Below are positions 27,318-37,071 of a stretch of DNA of 64,000 bases, piece by piece. The notes under the pieces are model-generated. The model saw only the letters and a program-made list of their open reading frames with translations. It was not told the origin of the DNA and did no database searches. The DNA is from Litorimonas cladophorae (lineage in GTDB: Bacteria > Pseudomonadota > Alphaproteobacteria > Caulobacterales > Maricaulaceae). Both the position numbers and the translations under genes were made by a program. The DNA is taken from positions 434,001 to 498,000 of the forward strand of contig NZ_BMYV01000001.1 of NCBI RefSeq assembly GCF_014652455.1, written 5' to 3'. The first letter of the stretch is position 1; each line of letters begins with the position of its first letter.

Positions 27318-28454
27318 ATGTCGGCACTTTCAGGAATCATTGACCGTTTCGGCAAAACGACCATTCGGCAGGCCTTGCAAGGTACCACGGCCGAGAAGCG
27401 CGCGAATGCGGTTCAAAAACTAGGCAGAGAAATTCGTTCTGCTCAAATGACGGAGGCGGAGCAGGCCTTTGCATTAACATTGATGGATCGAATTTGTGCG
27501 GATGTTTCCGCGCTTGTGCGACGCGCTTTATCAGTCACCCTACAGAACTCTCCCAACTTGCCGCGGCAGATAGCCCGTACTTTAATCGCAGATATTGATT
27601 CGATTGCTGTCCCGATTCTGTCTTCTTCACCCGTCCTTACGGATGATGATCTCATGGATGTGCTGAACTCTAAGGCGGCTGAAAAGATTCGAGCTATTGC
27701 CCAGCGGCACACTCTTAATCTTCATATTTCCCACGCAATCGTCAGTTTTGGGGATGGAATGGCCACGGCGCGATTGGCGGCGAATGACGGTGCGTTGATC
27801 TCTTCTGATACAGCGGAGCTGATTGCGGAACTTCACGCTGATGATGACCTCATTCGAGAAGCGGCCTTGTCCCGCCATGATATGCCACCCACAGTCATCG
27901 CAAAATTGATCGAACACAGCACCGACAAGATCGACGTCGTGCTAAAAACATATCCCGGCGTAAGTGACACACGCGCTGCGCAAATCAGCCAAAATACGGG
28001 CGAACGCGCAAGGAGTTTTGTAATCGGCGAGGATTGGCCGGAAGACCGCTTACGCGATTACGCTCGTTCATTGGACAAGTCCGGAAAGCTGACGCCGCGT
28101 CTCGTTCTAAGGTCAGCGGGCCGGGGCGATATGCGCTTTATCATCGCTGCGTTGTCTGTGTTGGCAGGCCAGACGATAGAGAAAACTCGCCTAATGGTAA
28201 TGTCCTCCACCGGGTTAGGCGTCAAAGCCGTTGCCCTGCGCGCGCGATTTACGGTGCCGCAAATCGAGCTGCTGACGGCTTGTATTCAAACCTACCTATC
28301 TGTTGAGCGAGAGAACCGCGCACTGACGCCGTCACATTTCCAACTGACGGTGGCTGAGCGATTGCTTAGCTTGGAGCTGAATTGGCCTGAAGAGGTATCA
28401 ACTGATCTGCTTGATATTTTAGATGCGCATGCAGGTTTGCGCCGCGTCGCTTAA
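27318..28454 (+). CDS. DUF2336 domain protein
   Basis: 378 residues, all helical in appearance with no signal peptide or membrane segment, so cytoplasmic. DUF2336 resembles HEAT-like repeats: RICADVSALVRRALSVTL, IADIDSIAVPILSSSPVLTD, LHADDDLIREAALSRHDMPP. The family is restricted mainly to alphaproteobacteria and has no settled function. The candidate CtrA box just upstream suggests cell-cycle-linked expression. The stop overlaps the nadK stop by four bases in a tail-to-tail arrangement. Confidence 0.85.
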   Translation: MSALSGIIDRFGKTTIRQALQGTTAEKRANAVQKLGREIRSAQMTEAEQAFALTLMDRICADVSALVRRALSVTLQNSPNLPRQIARTLIADIDSIAVPILSSSPVLTDDDLMDVLNSKAAEKIRAIAQRHTLNLHISHAIVSFGDGMATARLAANDGALISSDTAELIAELHADDDLIREAALSRHDMPPTVIAKLIEHSTDKIDVVLKTYPGVSDTRAAQISQNTGERARSFVIGEDWPEDRLRDYARSLDKSGKLTPRLVLRSAGRGDMRFIIAALSVLAGQTIEKTRLMVMSSTGLGVKAVALRARFTVPQIELLTACIQTYLSVERENRALTPSHFQLTVAERLLSLELNWPEEVSTDLLDILDAHAGLRRVA

Positions 28455-29233
28455 GTCGCAAATTGTTCCTGCAGAATTTTCTCTGCCAAGCCATGGTCCG
28501 CGTCGAAAAGCAAGTTGAGCGTTGTCCCCATATCCTGTTCAATTTCGATCGAGATGAGATCTCTCACTTCTGAATTATCTGCAGACGCTGAAACAGGGCG
28601 CTTTGTCGGATTTAGTACCTCAAACCGAACTTTAGCTTGGCCTGACAGCAAAGCGCCTCGCCAGCGTCGGGGTCTAAATGCGCTAATCGGTGTGAGAGCC
28701 AAGATATCGGCACCTAGAGGGATGACAGGGCCATGCGCCGATAAGTTATAAGCCGTCGATCCGACAGGCGTCGAGAGCATAACGCCATCTGCTACCAGCC
28801 GTTCCAGCCGCTCTTTCCCATCGACAATGACTCGAATATGCGCGGCCTGTTGGGATTGACGGAACACGGAGACCTCGTTGAAGGCGATGTCTGTAAACTG
28901 TCCACCCGCCGCCTCAGCTGTCATTTTTAGGGGATGGACAGGTGTTCGGGTTGCGTTAGACAATCGCTCGGGCAGGTCTTCCAAGACGAATTCATTCATC
29001 AAGAAGCCGACTGTGCCTTTGTTCATCCCGTAAACGGGCAAGCCACGGGTTACCAAAGGGAGGTAGCGTCGCAGTGTCTCGAGCATAAACCCATCTCCGC
29101 CTAAGGGGACGATGGCGTCAGCCTCAGCCGCATCGACATTTCCGTACATGGAAACGAGTTCTGTAAATGCCTCCTGGGCTGAGTGACGGGAGGAGGCGAC
29201 AAAGGCCAGTTTTTCGAATTTACGCGTGGGCAT
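28451..29233 (-). CDS. nadK: NAD kinase
   Basis: 260 residues. It phosphorylates NAD to NADP in the cytoplasm. Family marks are the GGDG loop (IVPLGGDGFMLETLRRYL), YGMNKGTVGFLMNEF, the FNEVSVFR segment with the catalytic asparagine-glutamate pair, and DGVMLSTPVGSTAYNLSAHG. The length is close to other alphaproteobacterial NAD kinases. It is divergent from the outer-membrane-protein gene across a gap of 51 bases. Confidence 0.96.
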   Translation of the reverse strand: MPTRKFEKLAFVASSRHSAQEAFTELVSMYGNVDAAEADAIVPLGGDGFMLETLRRYLPLVTRGLPVYGMNKGTVGFLMNEFVLEDLPERLSNATRTPVHPLKMTAEAAGGQFTDIAFNEVSVFRQSQQAAHIRVIVDGKERLERLVADGVMLSTPVGSTAYNLSAHGPVIPLGADILALTPISAFRPRRWRGALLSGQAKVRFEVLNPTKRPVSASADNSEVRDLISIEIEQDMGTTLNLLFDADHGLAEKILQEQFAT

Positions 29234-29284
29234 TATAACGCTTTATATTTGACGATGGGGTAGGGCAAAGCCTAATCACTCAAC

Positions 29285-30091
29285 GTGCTTGGGAAGTTTT
29301 GTAAAATTATCGTCTGCGTGAGCAGTGGACTTTGTCTTTCGGTCGAGGCTTTCGCGGGAGCTTGGAATCAACGAGCGGGCGAGGGGCAAGTGATTTCCAC
29401 GTCATCGTGGAGCCAAGCGGGGCAAATTTATACCGATGATTTCGATGCGGTGCCCTTGCAGGGGTTCAGCAAAACTGAGACGCGTTTGTATCTCGAGCAA
29501 GGGGTCACCGATTGGTTGACCCTAGTTGGGAATGGCGGATTTCAGACTTTAAGTTTTAGAGATGTCGACTCGCGGTTTGATTTCGAAGGGCTGGACGATC
29601 TTGAACTAGGTTTTCAGGTCAAAACCTATGCGCGCGAAGGGCTCGCGACCTCAATTCGCCTGAGCTACATCTTTGACGACGCAATCGATAACCTTGCGGT
29701 GGACGTCATTGGCGGAGGTGATCAGTTGGAGTTGCGTGCTCTGATAGGCCAAAGCCGAGAGACACTGATCGGAGATTTTTTCTATGACGCCCAATTCGCG
29801 TTGCGCAGCGAGTCCTTGGATCGCCTCGACGGTATCCAATCCGCTCTCACACTAGGGTTTAAGCCCACGGAACGTTGGTTGGCGATGGTGCAGACCTATG
29901 GCAATCATGCCAATGACCAAACAGTCGATGGCTTTATCGCGCCCGAGCAATTTCAACTGAGTATAAATTTATCGCTCGCGCGCCAGTACAAACCAGGGCG
30001 GTATATTCAGATCGGTACGGGTCAAACGGTTTTAGGCCGGAATATCGTGAAAGAGAAAAGCCTCTTTATCGGGATTTGGACCGATTATTGA
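29285..30091 (+). CDS. Putative outer membrane beta-barrel protein
   Basis: 268 residues from a GTG start (weakly supported; no clear ribosome binding site). The first ~25 residues look like a signal peptide (FCKIIVCVSSGLCLSVEAFA). The rest alternates in the way of a beta barrel: TETRLYLEQGVTDWLTLVGN, DLELGFQVKTYA, ATSIRLSYIF, LQIG-like closing strands, and an aromatic terminal residue (SLFIGIWTDY), as expected for BAM-inserted proteins. I cannot assign a specific family. It overlaps the cytochrome gene tail to tail by seven bases. Confidence 0.7.
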   Translation: MLGKFCKIIVCVSSGLCLSVEAFAGAWNQRAGEGQVISTSSWSQAGQIYTDDFDAVPLQGFSKTETRLYLEQGVTDWLTLVGNGGFQTLSFRDVDSRFDFEGLDDLELGFQVKTYAREGLATSIRLSYIFDDAIDNLAVDVIGGGDQLELRALIGQSRETLIGDFFYDAQFALRSESLDRLDGIQSALTLGFKPTERWLAMVQTYGNHANDQTVDGFIAPEQFQLSINLSLARQYKPGRYIQIGTGQTVLGRNIVKEKSLFIGIWTDY

Positions 30092-30543
30092 GGTGTGGTT
30101 TTGCTCTTCATATAGGCTTGAACCGCGTCGCGGTCTTCTTGCTTTTTTAAGCCGATAAACGACATTTTTGTACCGGGCACATATTCGGCAGGCTTTTTCA
30201 AATACGCGTCCATGGTTTCCTCAGTCCACGTAATACCCGCAGCTTTCATGGCCTTCGAATACGCAAAGGCTTCATGCGCACCCGCTTGGGCTCCGTATAC
30301 GCCCCAAAGATTAGGACCAACTTTGTTGCGACCGCCTTCTTCCAAGGTGTGACAGGCTTGGCACCGTTTGAATATCCGCGCGCCGCGTTGTTCAATCGTC
30401 ATGACTGCAGCAGGAGCTGCCGCCTGAGTTGTCGCGGCAGGGGTAGGCGGCGTCGGTGTTTCTGGTGTTTTTTCACCGCCACAAGCTGCCAACAATGTGG
30501 CTGCAAAGAAAGATGGGAGCAGAGTTGAGGTGAGGTTTTTCAT
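30085..30543 (-). CDS. Lipoprotein cytochrome c
   Basis: 152 residues from the ATG at 30543; an in-frame TTG eight codons upstream is less likely. A lipobox (TLLAAC) and a Pro/Thr/Ala-rich spacer (TPETPTPPTPAATTQA) tether a class I c-type cytochrome to a membrane. The haem site is CQACH, the distal methionine is probably in VPGTKMSFIGL, and NKVGPNLWGVYGAQAG is the typical c2/c550 stretch. It should carry electrons in the periplasm, for example to a terminal oxidase; the partner is not in the window. Confidence 0.92.
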   Translation of the reverse strand: MKNLTSTLLPSFFAATLLAACGGEKTPETPTPPTPAATTQAAAPAAVMTIEQRGARIFKRCQACHTLEEGGRNKVGPNLWGVYGAQAGAHEAFAYSKAMKAAGITWTEETMDAYLKKPAEYVPGTKMSFIGLKKQEDRDAVQAYMKSKTTPQ

Positions 30544-30689
30544 TGTCGTCTTTTGCGCTAAAGCCAAAGAAGCCGCAAGGCCAAGTCCTTCAAAAATGTG
30601 CTGTTATCATTCAAGTTGCGCGGCGATTTGACCCTTAAAAAGGGCTCTGAGCCGTGCCATATGGAATTCAACAAATCTAAGAGGCCATT

Positions 30690-32426
30690 ATGACTTATCA
30701 GACCCCCGTCAATGCGATGCAATTTCTGCTGCGTCACGGCGTAGATATGGATAAAATCATCGCCCAGCCAAAATTCGCTGAAACCAATGATGAGTTGATT
30801 GGCGATGTTTTGAACGGCGCGGCGGTTTTCGCGCGCGATGTGGTGGCGCCGACAAATTGGGCGGGCGATCAAACGCCAGCTTCACTGACGGGAAAAGACG
30901 TCACGGCGTCTCCTGGTTTCAAAGAAGCTTATCAGTCGTTTGTCGAAGCTGGATGGCAAAGCTTAGCCATGAGCCCAGACATTGGCGGTATGGGACTGCC
31001 GACAGTTGTGTCCGTTGCAACCAATGAAATGATCTATTCCGCGAATATGGCGCTGGGTCTGTGCCCGATGCTCACGAGTTCGGCGACGAAGGCGATCGAA
31101 GCCCACGCTTCCGAAACGCTAAAAAACACCTATGTGCCGAAGATGGTCACGGGTGAGTGGACAGGGGCCATGTGCCTGACAGAACCGCAAGCGGGTTCAG
31201 ATCTGGGCCCGGTACGCACGAAGGCTGAAGATAATGGCGACGGTACTTATTCGATTACGGGTCAAAAAATCTATATCACTTGGGGCGATCACGATTGCGC
31301 GGATAACATCATTCATTTGGTTTTGGCGCGTTTACCCGACAGCCCCGAAGGCTCACGCGGTATCAGTCTTTTTATCTGCCCTAAATATTTCGTCGAAGCC
31401 GATGGGTCATTGGGTGACCGCAATTATTTTTACCCCATCGGCCTAGAGCATAAGCTAGGTATTCACGGCAGCCCAACTTGCGTCATGGAATTCAACAAAG
31501 CCAAAGGCTGGTTAGTTGGCGAAGTGAACCGTGGACTCGCTTGCATGTTTACAATGATGAACGAAGCGCGCCTTTTTGTCGGCGTCCAAGGCGTTGCAAT
31601 TGGCGAACGCGCTTATCAAGCGGCGTTGCAATATTCCCATGACCGCGTTCAAGGCACACCGCCAAATGGCGGAGCGGGCGCTCCGATCGTGCATCACCCT
31701 GATGTGCGGCGCATGTTGATTGATATGAAGGCGCGCCTGATGGGTGCGCGCGCTATCGCTATGGCGACCGCCGCTGCCGATGATTTGGGCGACCACACGC
31801 GCGCAGGCCTGCTGACTCCCATCACAAAGTCATATGGCTCAGATATGGGCGTCGATGTTGCCTCTATCGGGGTACAGGTTCACGGCGGCATGGGGTATGT
31901 TGAGGAAACAGGCGCTGCGCAGCATCTTCGAGATTCGCGGATTGCGCCAATATACGAGGGCACAAATGGTATCCAAGCCATGGATTTGGTTGGGCGTAAA
32001 TTGCGTCGCGATGGCGGCGAGGCCATGCGCGCCTTGATCGTTGATCTCAATGATATCAAAACTTTAGCTGAAGGAAGTTCAGGCGAGGGCGAGGCTGATT
32101 TATCTGTCTGTATTCGTGCGCTTAATACTGGCATCGACACTTTGTCGACGGCGACGGATATTCTCCTGAATGCCAAAGAAGAGGACGCGTTGTCCGTGGC
32201 AACGCCATATCTTTCGCTCTGCGGTGACATTCTATCAGGGGCGTTGCTGATCAAAGCCGTCGCAAACGGCTTATCGGCAGGCGATGCGCATGCGGCGCCG
32301 ATGGCCAGTTTGGCGCGATATCATGCGCTTTCCGTTATGCCTCGTGCGGCGTCCCAGCTTGATTTCATTCGTGCGGGCGCTGACCCTGTGTTTGATTTTC
32401 CAATGGGACAGCTTGCGGACCTGTAG
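30690..32426 (+). CDS. Acyl-CoA dehydrogenase
   Basis: 578 residues, the longer type with an extra C-terminal domain. It is a cytoplasmic FAD enzyme that introduces the 2,3 double bond of acyl-CoA in beta-oxidation. Signatures: MCLTEPQAGSDLGPVRTKA, YSITGQKIYITWGDHD, GVQVHGGMGYVEETGAAQHL and the catalytic glutamate in IAPIYEGTNGIQAMDLVGRK. Chain-length preference cannot be read from the sequence. It precedes panB by 22 bases on the same strand, but the two pathways are not obviously linked. Confidence 0.95.
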   Translation: MTYQTPVNAMQFLLRHGVDMDKIIAQPKFAETNDELIGDVLNGAAVFARDVVAPTNWAGDQTPASLTGKDVTASPGFKEAYQSFVEAGWQSLAMSPDIGGMGLPTVVSVATNEMIYSANMALGLCPMLTSSATKAIEAHASETLKNTYVPKMVTGEWTGAMCLTEPQAGSDLGPVRTKAEDNGDGTYSITGQKIYITWGDHDCADNIIHLVLARLPDSPEGSRGISLFICPKYFVEADGSLGDRNYFYPIGLEHKLGIHGSPTCVMEFNKAKGWLVGEVNRGLACMFTMMNEARLFVGVQGVAIGERAYQAALQYSHDRVQGTPPNGGAGAPIVHHPDVRRMLIDMKARLMGARAIAMATAAADDLGDHTRAGLLTPITKSYGSDMGVDVASIGVQVHGGMGYVEETGAAQHLRDSRIAPIYEGTNGIQAMDLVGRKLRRDGGEAMRALIVDLNDIKTLAEGSSGEGEADLSVCIRALNTGIDTLSTATDILLNAKEEDALSVATPYLSLCGDILSGALLIKAVANGLSAGDAHAAPMASLARYHALSVMPRAASQLDFIRAGADPVFDFPMGQLADL

Positions 32427-32448
32427 CATTCTGACCTAAGGAGCTGGA

Positions 32449-33276
32449 ATGTCAGCACAAAACCATATCCGCCGTATGACGGCTCCGCAAATCACAGCCC
32501 GAAAAGGCGGTGATCCCATTGTCTGTCTGACGGCCTATGATGCCCCGACTGCCGCTATTGTGGACGAGTTCTGCGACCTCATCTTGGTGGGAGACAGCCT
32601 TGGAATGGTTGTGCATGGTTTGCCTAGCACAGTGGGTGTAACGCTAGACATGATGATCTTGCATGGGCGTGCCGTGATGCGGGCCTCCCACAAAGCGTTG
32701 GTCGTCGTGGATCTTCCCTTTGGCAGCTATGAAGACAGCGTTGAGACGGCGTTTCGCAATGCCTCGCGCGTCATGATGGAAACGGGATGCCAAGCCGTGA
32801 AGATCGAAAGTGGCTCATACGCGGCTGAAACGGTCTCATATCTCGTTGAGCGCGGTATTCCGGTCATGAGCCATGTAGGGCTTCGTCCGCAGAGCATGCA
32901 CGTTATGGGAGGCTTCCGCGCGCGAGGACGTGACACCAAAGTTGCCGATGAAATTATGGTCAATGCCATTGCGGCCGCCCAAGCCGGAAGTTTCGCAGTC
33001 GTGGTTGAGGGCGTGTCGGAAGAGATCGCCAATCAGGTCACCGCCGCTATCGACGTTCCAACCATCGGAATTGGTGCTTCGGCGCAATGTGACGGTCAAA
33101 TCCTCGTCACGCCAGACATGTTAGGGCAGTTTGAACGTGTCCCTAAGTTTGTCAAAAAATACGGGAATCAGCTTGAAGCGACCCGCAGTGCTGTCTCCGC
33201 TTATGCCAATGACGTTAAGGCTCGTTCGTTCCCAGGCAGCGCCAATCTTTACCACTTCAAGAAACCCGCTTCCTAA
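32449..33276 (+). CDS. panB: 3-methyl-2-oxobutanoate hydroxymethyltransferase
   Basis: 275 residues. PanB makes ketopantoate from 2-oxoisovalerate with methylene-tetrahydrofolate, the first committed step of pantothenate and thus coenzyme A synthesis. Motifs: VCLTAYDAPTAAIVDEF, ILVGDSLGMVVHGLPSTVGV, VVVDLPFGSYEDS, AVKIESG, VMSHVGLRPQ and IGIGASAQCDGQILVTPDML. Metal and substrate ligands (DS of GDSLG, E of KIESG) are present. No panC or panD is next to it. The ribosome binding site is AAGGAGCTGGA before the ATG. Confidence 0.96.
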   Translation: MSAQNHIRRMTAPQITARKGGDPIVCLTAYDAPTAAIVDEFCDLILVGDSLGMVVHGLPSTVGVTLDMMILHGRAVMRASHKALVVVDLPFGSYEDSVETAFRNASRVMMETGCQAVKIESGSYAAETVSYLVERGIPVMSHVGLRPQSMHVMGGFRARGRDTKVADEIMVNAIAAAQAGSFAVVVEGVSEEIANQVTAAIDVPTIGIGASAQCDGQILVTPDMLGQFERVPKFVKKYGNQLEATRSAVSAYANDVKARSFPGSANLYHFKKPAS

Positions 33277-33378
33277 TCAATCGGTAATGCCGATAGCAGT
33301 TGTATCGACTCTGGTGCGGCGTTAAGTTCCGGCCAACTTACAGGTGCTTGCACCGTCCCATGATTCAAGGACCAAACC

Positions 33379-34131
33379 GTGGTCGACTTCATTAATGAGG
33401 TGGAAGAGGAACTCCGCAAGGACGACTATAACCGCCTACTCAAAAAATATGGCCCTGCCATTGGTATCGTTCTGTTCCTGATTGTCGCGGGAACGGGTTA
33501 TATGGAATACCGCAAATACGCCAATGACAAGAAGGCGCAGGTGGTTTCGGCTGTATATACTGCGGCGGATAAGAAGCTCGATTCTGGTGACGCCGACGCC
33601 GCTGTTCAGGCTTTCGTTGAACTGGGCGAGACTGGCCCTGATGGATATGCAGGTCTATCGCTGATGCGCGCCGCCGCGATCCGTCAGGAGCAGGGCGATA
33701 CGATGGGGGCGGTTCGTCTCTTTGATCAAGCCGCAGAGCGATTTACAATGCCGCGCCATAAACAACTCGCTCAACTCAAAGCCGCTTATTTGCTGGCCGA
33801 TATGGGCGCTTATTCAGACGTCATTGGTCGTCTCGCGACATTGGCTGTGAAAGATGCGCCCTACGAACATTTATCGCGAGAGTTACTGGGCTACGCACAT
33901 TCTGAGGCCGGTGATGCCTCCGCTGCGCGTGAGCAGTTCTCCTTTCTGACGTCAGTGCCAGGTGTGCCGACAACGGTTAAACAGCGTGCAGAGCAGTCTA
34001 TGGCGCTGATGAACGCGAAAACTGGCTTGAGTGCGCCAGAGCCAATTGATGTTTTGCAGACCGAAACACAGCCTACTGACATTCAGCCGACAGACGCCAC
34101 ACCGGAAACGGATACGCCCGATGAAGACTAA
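33379..34131 (+). CDS. YfgM-like tetratricopeptide membrane protein
   Basis: 250 residues from a GTG start (MVDFINEVEEELRKDDYNRL). One membrane segment lies at residues ~26-44 (GPAIGIVLFLIVAGTGYMEY). The periplasmic part contains TPR-like helices (SGDADAAVQAFVELGETGPD, GYAHSEAGDASAAREQFSFL) and a Thr/Asp/Pro-rich tail. YfgM-type proteins are partners of periplasmic chaperones at the Sec translocon. It overlaps bamB by 11 bases, and the order yfgM - bamB - der matches that of E. coli, which supports the call. Confidence 0.88.
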   Translation: MVDFINEVEEELRKDDYNRLLKKYGPAIGIVLFLIVAGTGYMEYRKYANDKKAQVVSAVYTAADKKLDSGDADAAVQAFVELGETGPDGYAGLSLMRAAAIRQEQGDTMGAVRLFDQAAERFTMPRHKQLAQLKAAYLLADMGAYSDVIGRLATLAVKDAPYEHLSRELLGYAHSEAGDASAAREQFSFLTSVPGVPTTVKQRAEQSMALMNAKTGLSAPEPIDVLQTETQPTDIQPTDATPETDTPDED

Positions 34132-35557
34132 TTCTATCCTTTTGACGGTTGCCTCAGCAGCCTTGCTTGCGGGGTGTTCGACGCTGGACGCGATCAATCC
34201 GTTTGACAAAACTGAAGCCGACATTCGCGCAGAGCAGGGCGAAGTCGCGGGTGAAGATCAGCGTATTTCTATTCTCGAACTGTCTGAGACGCTGACTGTT
34301 GTCACGCCGATCTCACCCGATCAAATTGTTCTGCCTGAGCCCTATGTAAATGCTGATTGGCCACAAGTGGGCGGGAACGTGCAACACGTCGTTCAGCATA
34401 CGGCCGCAACGGGCCCGTTGGATAAGGCTTGGTCTGTCGACATTGGTGAAGGGTCTGGTCGCAAAGGTCGGATCATGGCGCCGCCCGTGATTGCTAATGG
34501 CACGATATTTACGGTGGACGCCGCTTATAATGTGCGCGCCTTTGACGAAGCTACTGGCGACCGAAAATGGGAATTCAAGGTCGAAGCGGTCCAACGCGAA
34601 TCAACCCGCGAAGGCAAAACGAGCTTTATTGACCGTATCCGAGATCCGCTCACCTTCGCAGATGGTGACGGCAGCGATAAAGAAGGTGTTGGCGGCGGTG
34701 TCGCCTTTGCCGATGGTACGGTTTACGTCGCATCTGGCCTTGGGAAAATGGTCGCCTTGAACGCCGATACGGGCGCGTTGATTTGGGCACGTCAAACGCG
34801 GGTTCCACTCAATTCTGCTCCGACTGTTCACAATGGTCGCGTCTTTGTCATTTCAGACGACAATGAGCTTTTTGCGTTAAATTCAAATTCGGGTGAGGTG
34901 CTCTGGTCCTATCAAGGGATCATCGAAACCGCATCAATGCTGACATCGCCAGCGCCCGCCGTAGTCGATGATGTCATTCTTGCACCGTTTTCCTCGGGTG
35001 AGCTTGTGGCGTTGCGCGTTCAAAATGGTGGCGTCTTGTGGCAGGATTCATTGTCTTCTACCGCGCGTTTGACGCCTCTTGCTTCTCTTAACGACATTGC
35101 AGGCGGCCCTGCCGTCGCCGATGGCTATGTTGTGACGACAGCCCAAAGCGGTGTTATGACAGCCTTCGATTTGCGAACAGGACAGCGAGTTTGGTCGATA
35201 CCCGCCGGCTCGCTCACGATCCCGCTAATTGCAGGGGACGTTGTGTTTACCGTCACTACGTCTGGACAAGTTGCGGCGATCTCGAAGTTAGACGGCACAA
35301 TTCTTTGGCTCCAACAGCTAGAAAACTACAAAAATGCCAAGAAGCGCAAAGAGCGCACAGTTTGGACTGGACCGCTTTTGGCGGGCAATCGTTTGATCGT
35401 GGCGAGCTCACGCGGTGGCGTTGTCATGCTGGATCCGCGGTCTGGCGATATTGTCAAAGAAATGGACGTCAAGTCGCCCGTTTTTGTTCCACCCGTTATC
35501 TCCAATGAGACAGTCTATCTCTTGACGGATGACGCCAAACTTATTGCGTTGAAATAG
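34121..35557 (+). CDS. bamB: Outer membrane protein assembly factor BamB
   Basis: 478 residues from the ATG at 34121, chosen because it opens a lipoprotein signal (MKTNSILLTVASAALLAGC). The longer frame from 34031 lies inside the preceding gene. BamB is an eight-bladed PQQ-type propeller of the BAM complex that inserts beta barrels into the outer membrane. Blade repeats are visible: NVRAFDEATGDRKWEF, KMVALNADTGALIWARQ, ELFALNSNSGEVLWSYQG, ELVALRVQNGGVLWQD, TAFDLRTGQRVWSI, GVVMLDPRSGDIVKEM. It is followed after three bases by der. Confidence 0.95.
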   Translation: MKTNSILLTVASAALLAGCSTLDAINPFDKTEADIRAEQGEVAGEDQRISILELSETLTVVTPISPDQIVLPEPYVNADWPQVGGNVQHVVQHTAATGPLDKAWSVDIGEGSGRKGRIMAPPVIANGTIFTVDAAYNVRAFDEATGDRKWEFKVEAVQRESTREGKTSFIDRIRDPLTFADGDGSDKEGVGGGVAFADGTVYVASGLGKMVALNADTGALIWARQTRVPLNSAPTVHNGRVFVISDDNELFALNSNSGEVLWSYQGIIETASMLTSPAPAVVDDVILAPFSSGELVALRVQNGGVLWQDSLSSTARLTPLASLNDIAGGPAVADGYVVTTAQSGVMTAFDLRTGQRVWSIPAGSLTIPLIAGDVVFTVTTSGQVAAISKLDGTILWLQQLENYKNAKKRKERTVWTGPLLAGNRLIVASSRGGVVMLDPRSGDIVKEMDVKSPVFVPPVISNETVYLLTDDAKLIALK

Positions 35558-35560
35558 AAT

Positions 35561-37069
35561 ATGGCGCGTAAGAACCGTCATCTCGACGACGAAGAGCCAG
35601 AAGACGACAACACGCGTCCCGCGCGGATTGCGGTCATCGGACGGCCGAATGTCGGGAAATCGACTTTGTTCAACCGTATGGCTGGCAAAAAGCTTGCCAT
35701 TGTAAATGACCAACCGGGCGTCACGCGTGACGTGCGCGAGACGAAGTCGCGTATCCGAGGTCATGACATGACCTTGATGGATACAGCGGGTTTCGAAAAT
35801 GCGACGGGCGATAAACTTGAAGCGCGGATGCGTTCACAGACGGAACAAGCCGTCATGGACGCTGATGTTCTGTTATTTGTTTATGATGCGCGCGAAGGCG
35901 TAACGCCTCTGGATCGTATTTTTGCAAATTTCGTACGGAAAACGGGCAAGCCAGTCGTGCTTGTGGCCAATAAATGCGAAAGCAGCGCAGGCGACGCAGG
36001 AATCAATGAGGGCTATTCCCTCGGCATGGGTGATCCCGTTGAAGTCGCAGCAGAACATAACATCGGCATGGTCGATTTGGACGATGCTGTTGAACTCGCG
36101 CTGCGTGAGGTGAAGTTAGAGGTCGATCCAGACCCTATTGATACATCTGAAGCGCCTGTTCGTATTGCGATTGTCGGTCGTCCAAATGCGGGTAAATCGA
36201 CCCTTATCAATACGCTTATCGGCCAAGACCGCTTGCTTACGGGACCAGAGGCTGGCGTCACCCGCGACAGCATCACGGTTGATTTTGTTTGGCAAGATCG
36301 GCGTGTCCAATTCCATGACACTGCGGGTATGCGGAAGAAAGCTAAAGTTCAGGAGACATTGGAAGTGATGTCTGTCCAGGACACTTTGCGCGCGATTAAC
36401 TTCGCACAGGTCGTTGTGCTCCTCATGGATGCGACATCGCCGTTCGATAAGCAGGACTTGCAAATTGCGGCGCTCTGCGAACGCGAAGGTCGTGCGATGG
36501 TGATTGGTGTCACCAAATGGGATTTGGTCGAAAATAAATCGGAGATGACCAAGGCGTTACGCGAAACTGCAGCACGGCTTTTGCCGCAGCTCAGAGGCGT
36601 TCCGGTCGTCATGTTCTCTGGTTTAACAGGAAAGTCGGTCGATCGTCTTCTACCCGCGATTGAGCGCGTTCAAGTCGATTGGTCTGCCAAGGTAAAGACG
36701 TCGGAGTTGAATGATTGGTTGATTGAGAAAGTCGCCCGCCATCCACCGCCTGTCGTCAATGGCCGCCATATCAAGCCGAAATATATCAGTCAGACCAAGA
36801 CCCGCCCGCCGACATTTGTCCTCAAATGTTCGCGCGCGACCAAGCTGCCGGAGAGTTATAAGCGCTATCTTGTCAATGGTTTGCGCGAAGATTTTGATCT
36901 TTGGGGCATCCCAATTCGTATCAACGTCAAAGCCGATAGTAATCCTTACGATACGACAAAACGTAAGCAAGGATTTGAGCCGCTTGGTAAGATGAACAAA
37001 GGTCGCGAAGCGGCAGGTCGGGTGAAAAAACACAAACCCGGCAAGAACGCTAAACCCCCAGAAGGATAA
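35561..37069 (+). CDS. der: Ribosome-associated GTPase Der (EngA)
   Basis: 502 residues. Der carries two tandem GTPase domains and helps mature the 50S ribosomal subunit. First domain: GRPNVGKSTLFNRM, DTAG (LMDTAGFENA), NKCE. Second domain: GRPNAGKSTLINTL, DTAGMRKKAK, TKWD. The C-terminal KH-like domain (TKTRPPTFVLKCSRATKLPE, YKRYLVNGLREDFDLWGIPI) is complete, followed by a basic tail. An acidic N-terminal extension (HLDDEEPEDDNTR) precedes the first domain. It forms part of the yfgM-bamB-der transcription unit. Confidence 0.97.
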   Translation: MARKNRHLDDEEPEDDNTRPARIAVIGRPNVGKSTLFNRMAGKKLAIVNDQPGVTRDVRETKSRIRGHDMTLMDTAGFENATGDKLEARMRSQTEQAVMDADVLLFVYDAREGVTPLDRIFANFVRKTGKPVVLVANKCESSAGDAGINEGYSLGMGDPVEVAAEHNIGMVDLDDAVELALREVKLEVDPDPIDTSEAPVRIAIVGRPNAGKSTLINTLIGQDRLLTGPEAGVTRDSITVDFVWQDRRVQFHDTAGMRKKAKVQETLEVMSVQDTLRAINFAQVVVLLMDATSPFDKQDLQIAALCEREGRAMVIGVTKWDLVENKSEMTKALRETAARLLPQLRGVPVVMFSGLTGKSVDRLLPAIERVQVDWSAKVKTSELNDWLIEKVARHPPPVVNGRHIKPKYISQTKTRPPTFVLKCSRATKLPESYKRYLVNGLREDFDLWGIPIRINVKADSNPYDTTKRKQGFEPLGKMNKGREAAGRVKKHKPGKNAKPPEG

Positions 37070-37071
37070 AC

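Noticed and set aside
34031-34120. N-terminal extension of bamB
   Set aside because: It lies inside the preceding gene in another frame; the ATG at 34121 opens a proper lipoprotein signal.
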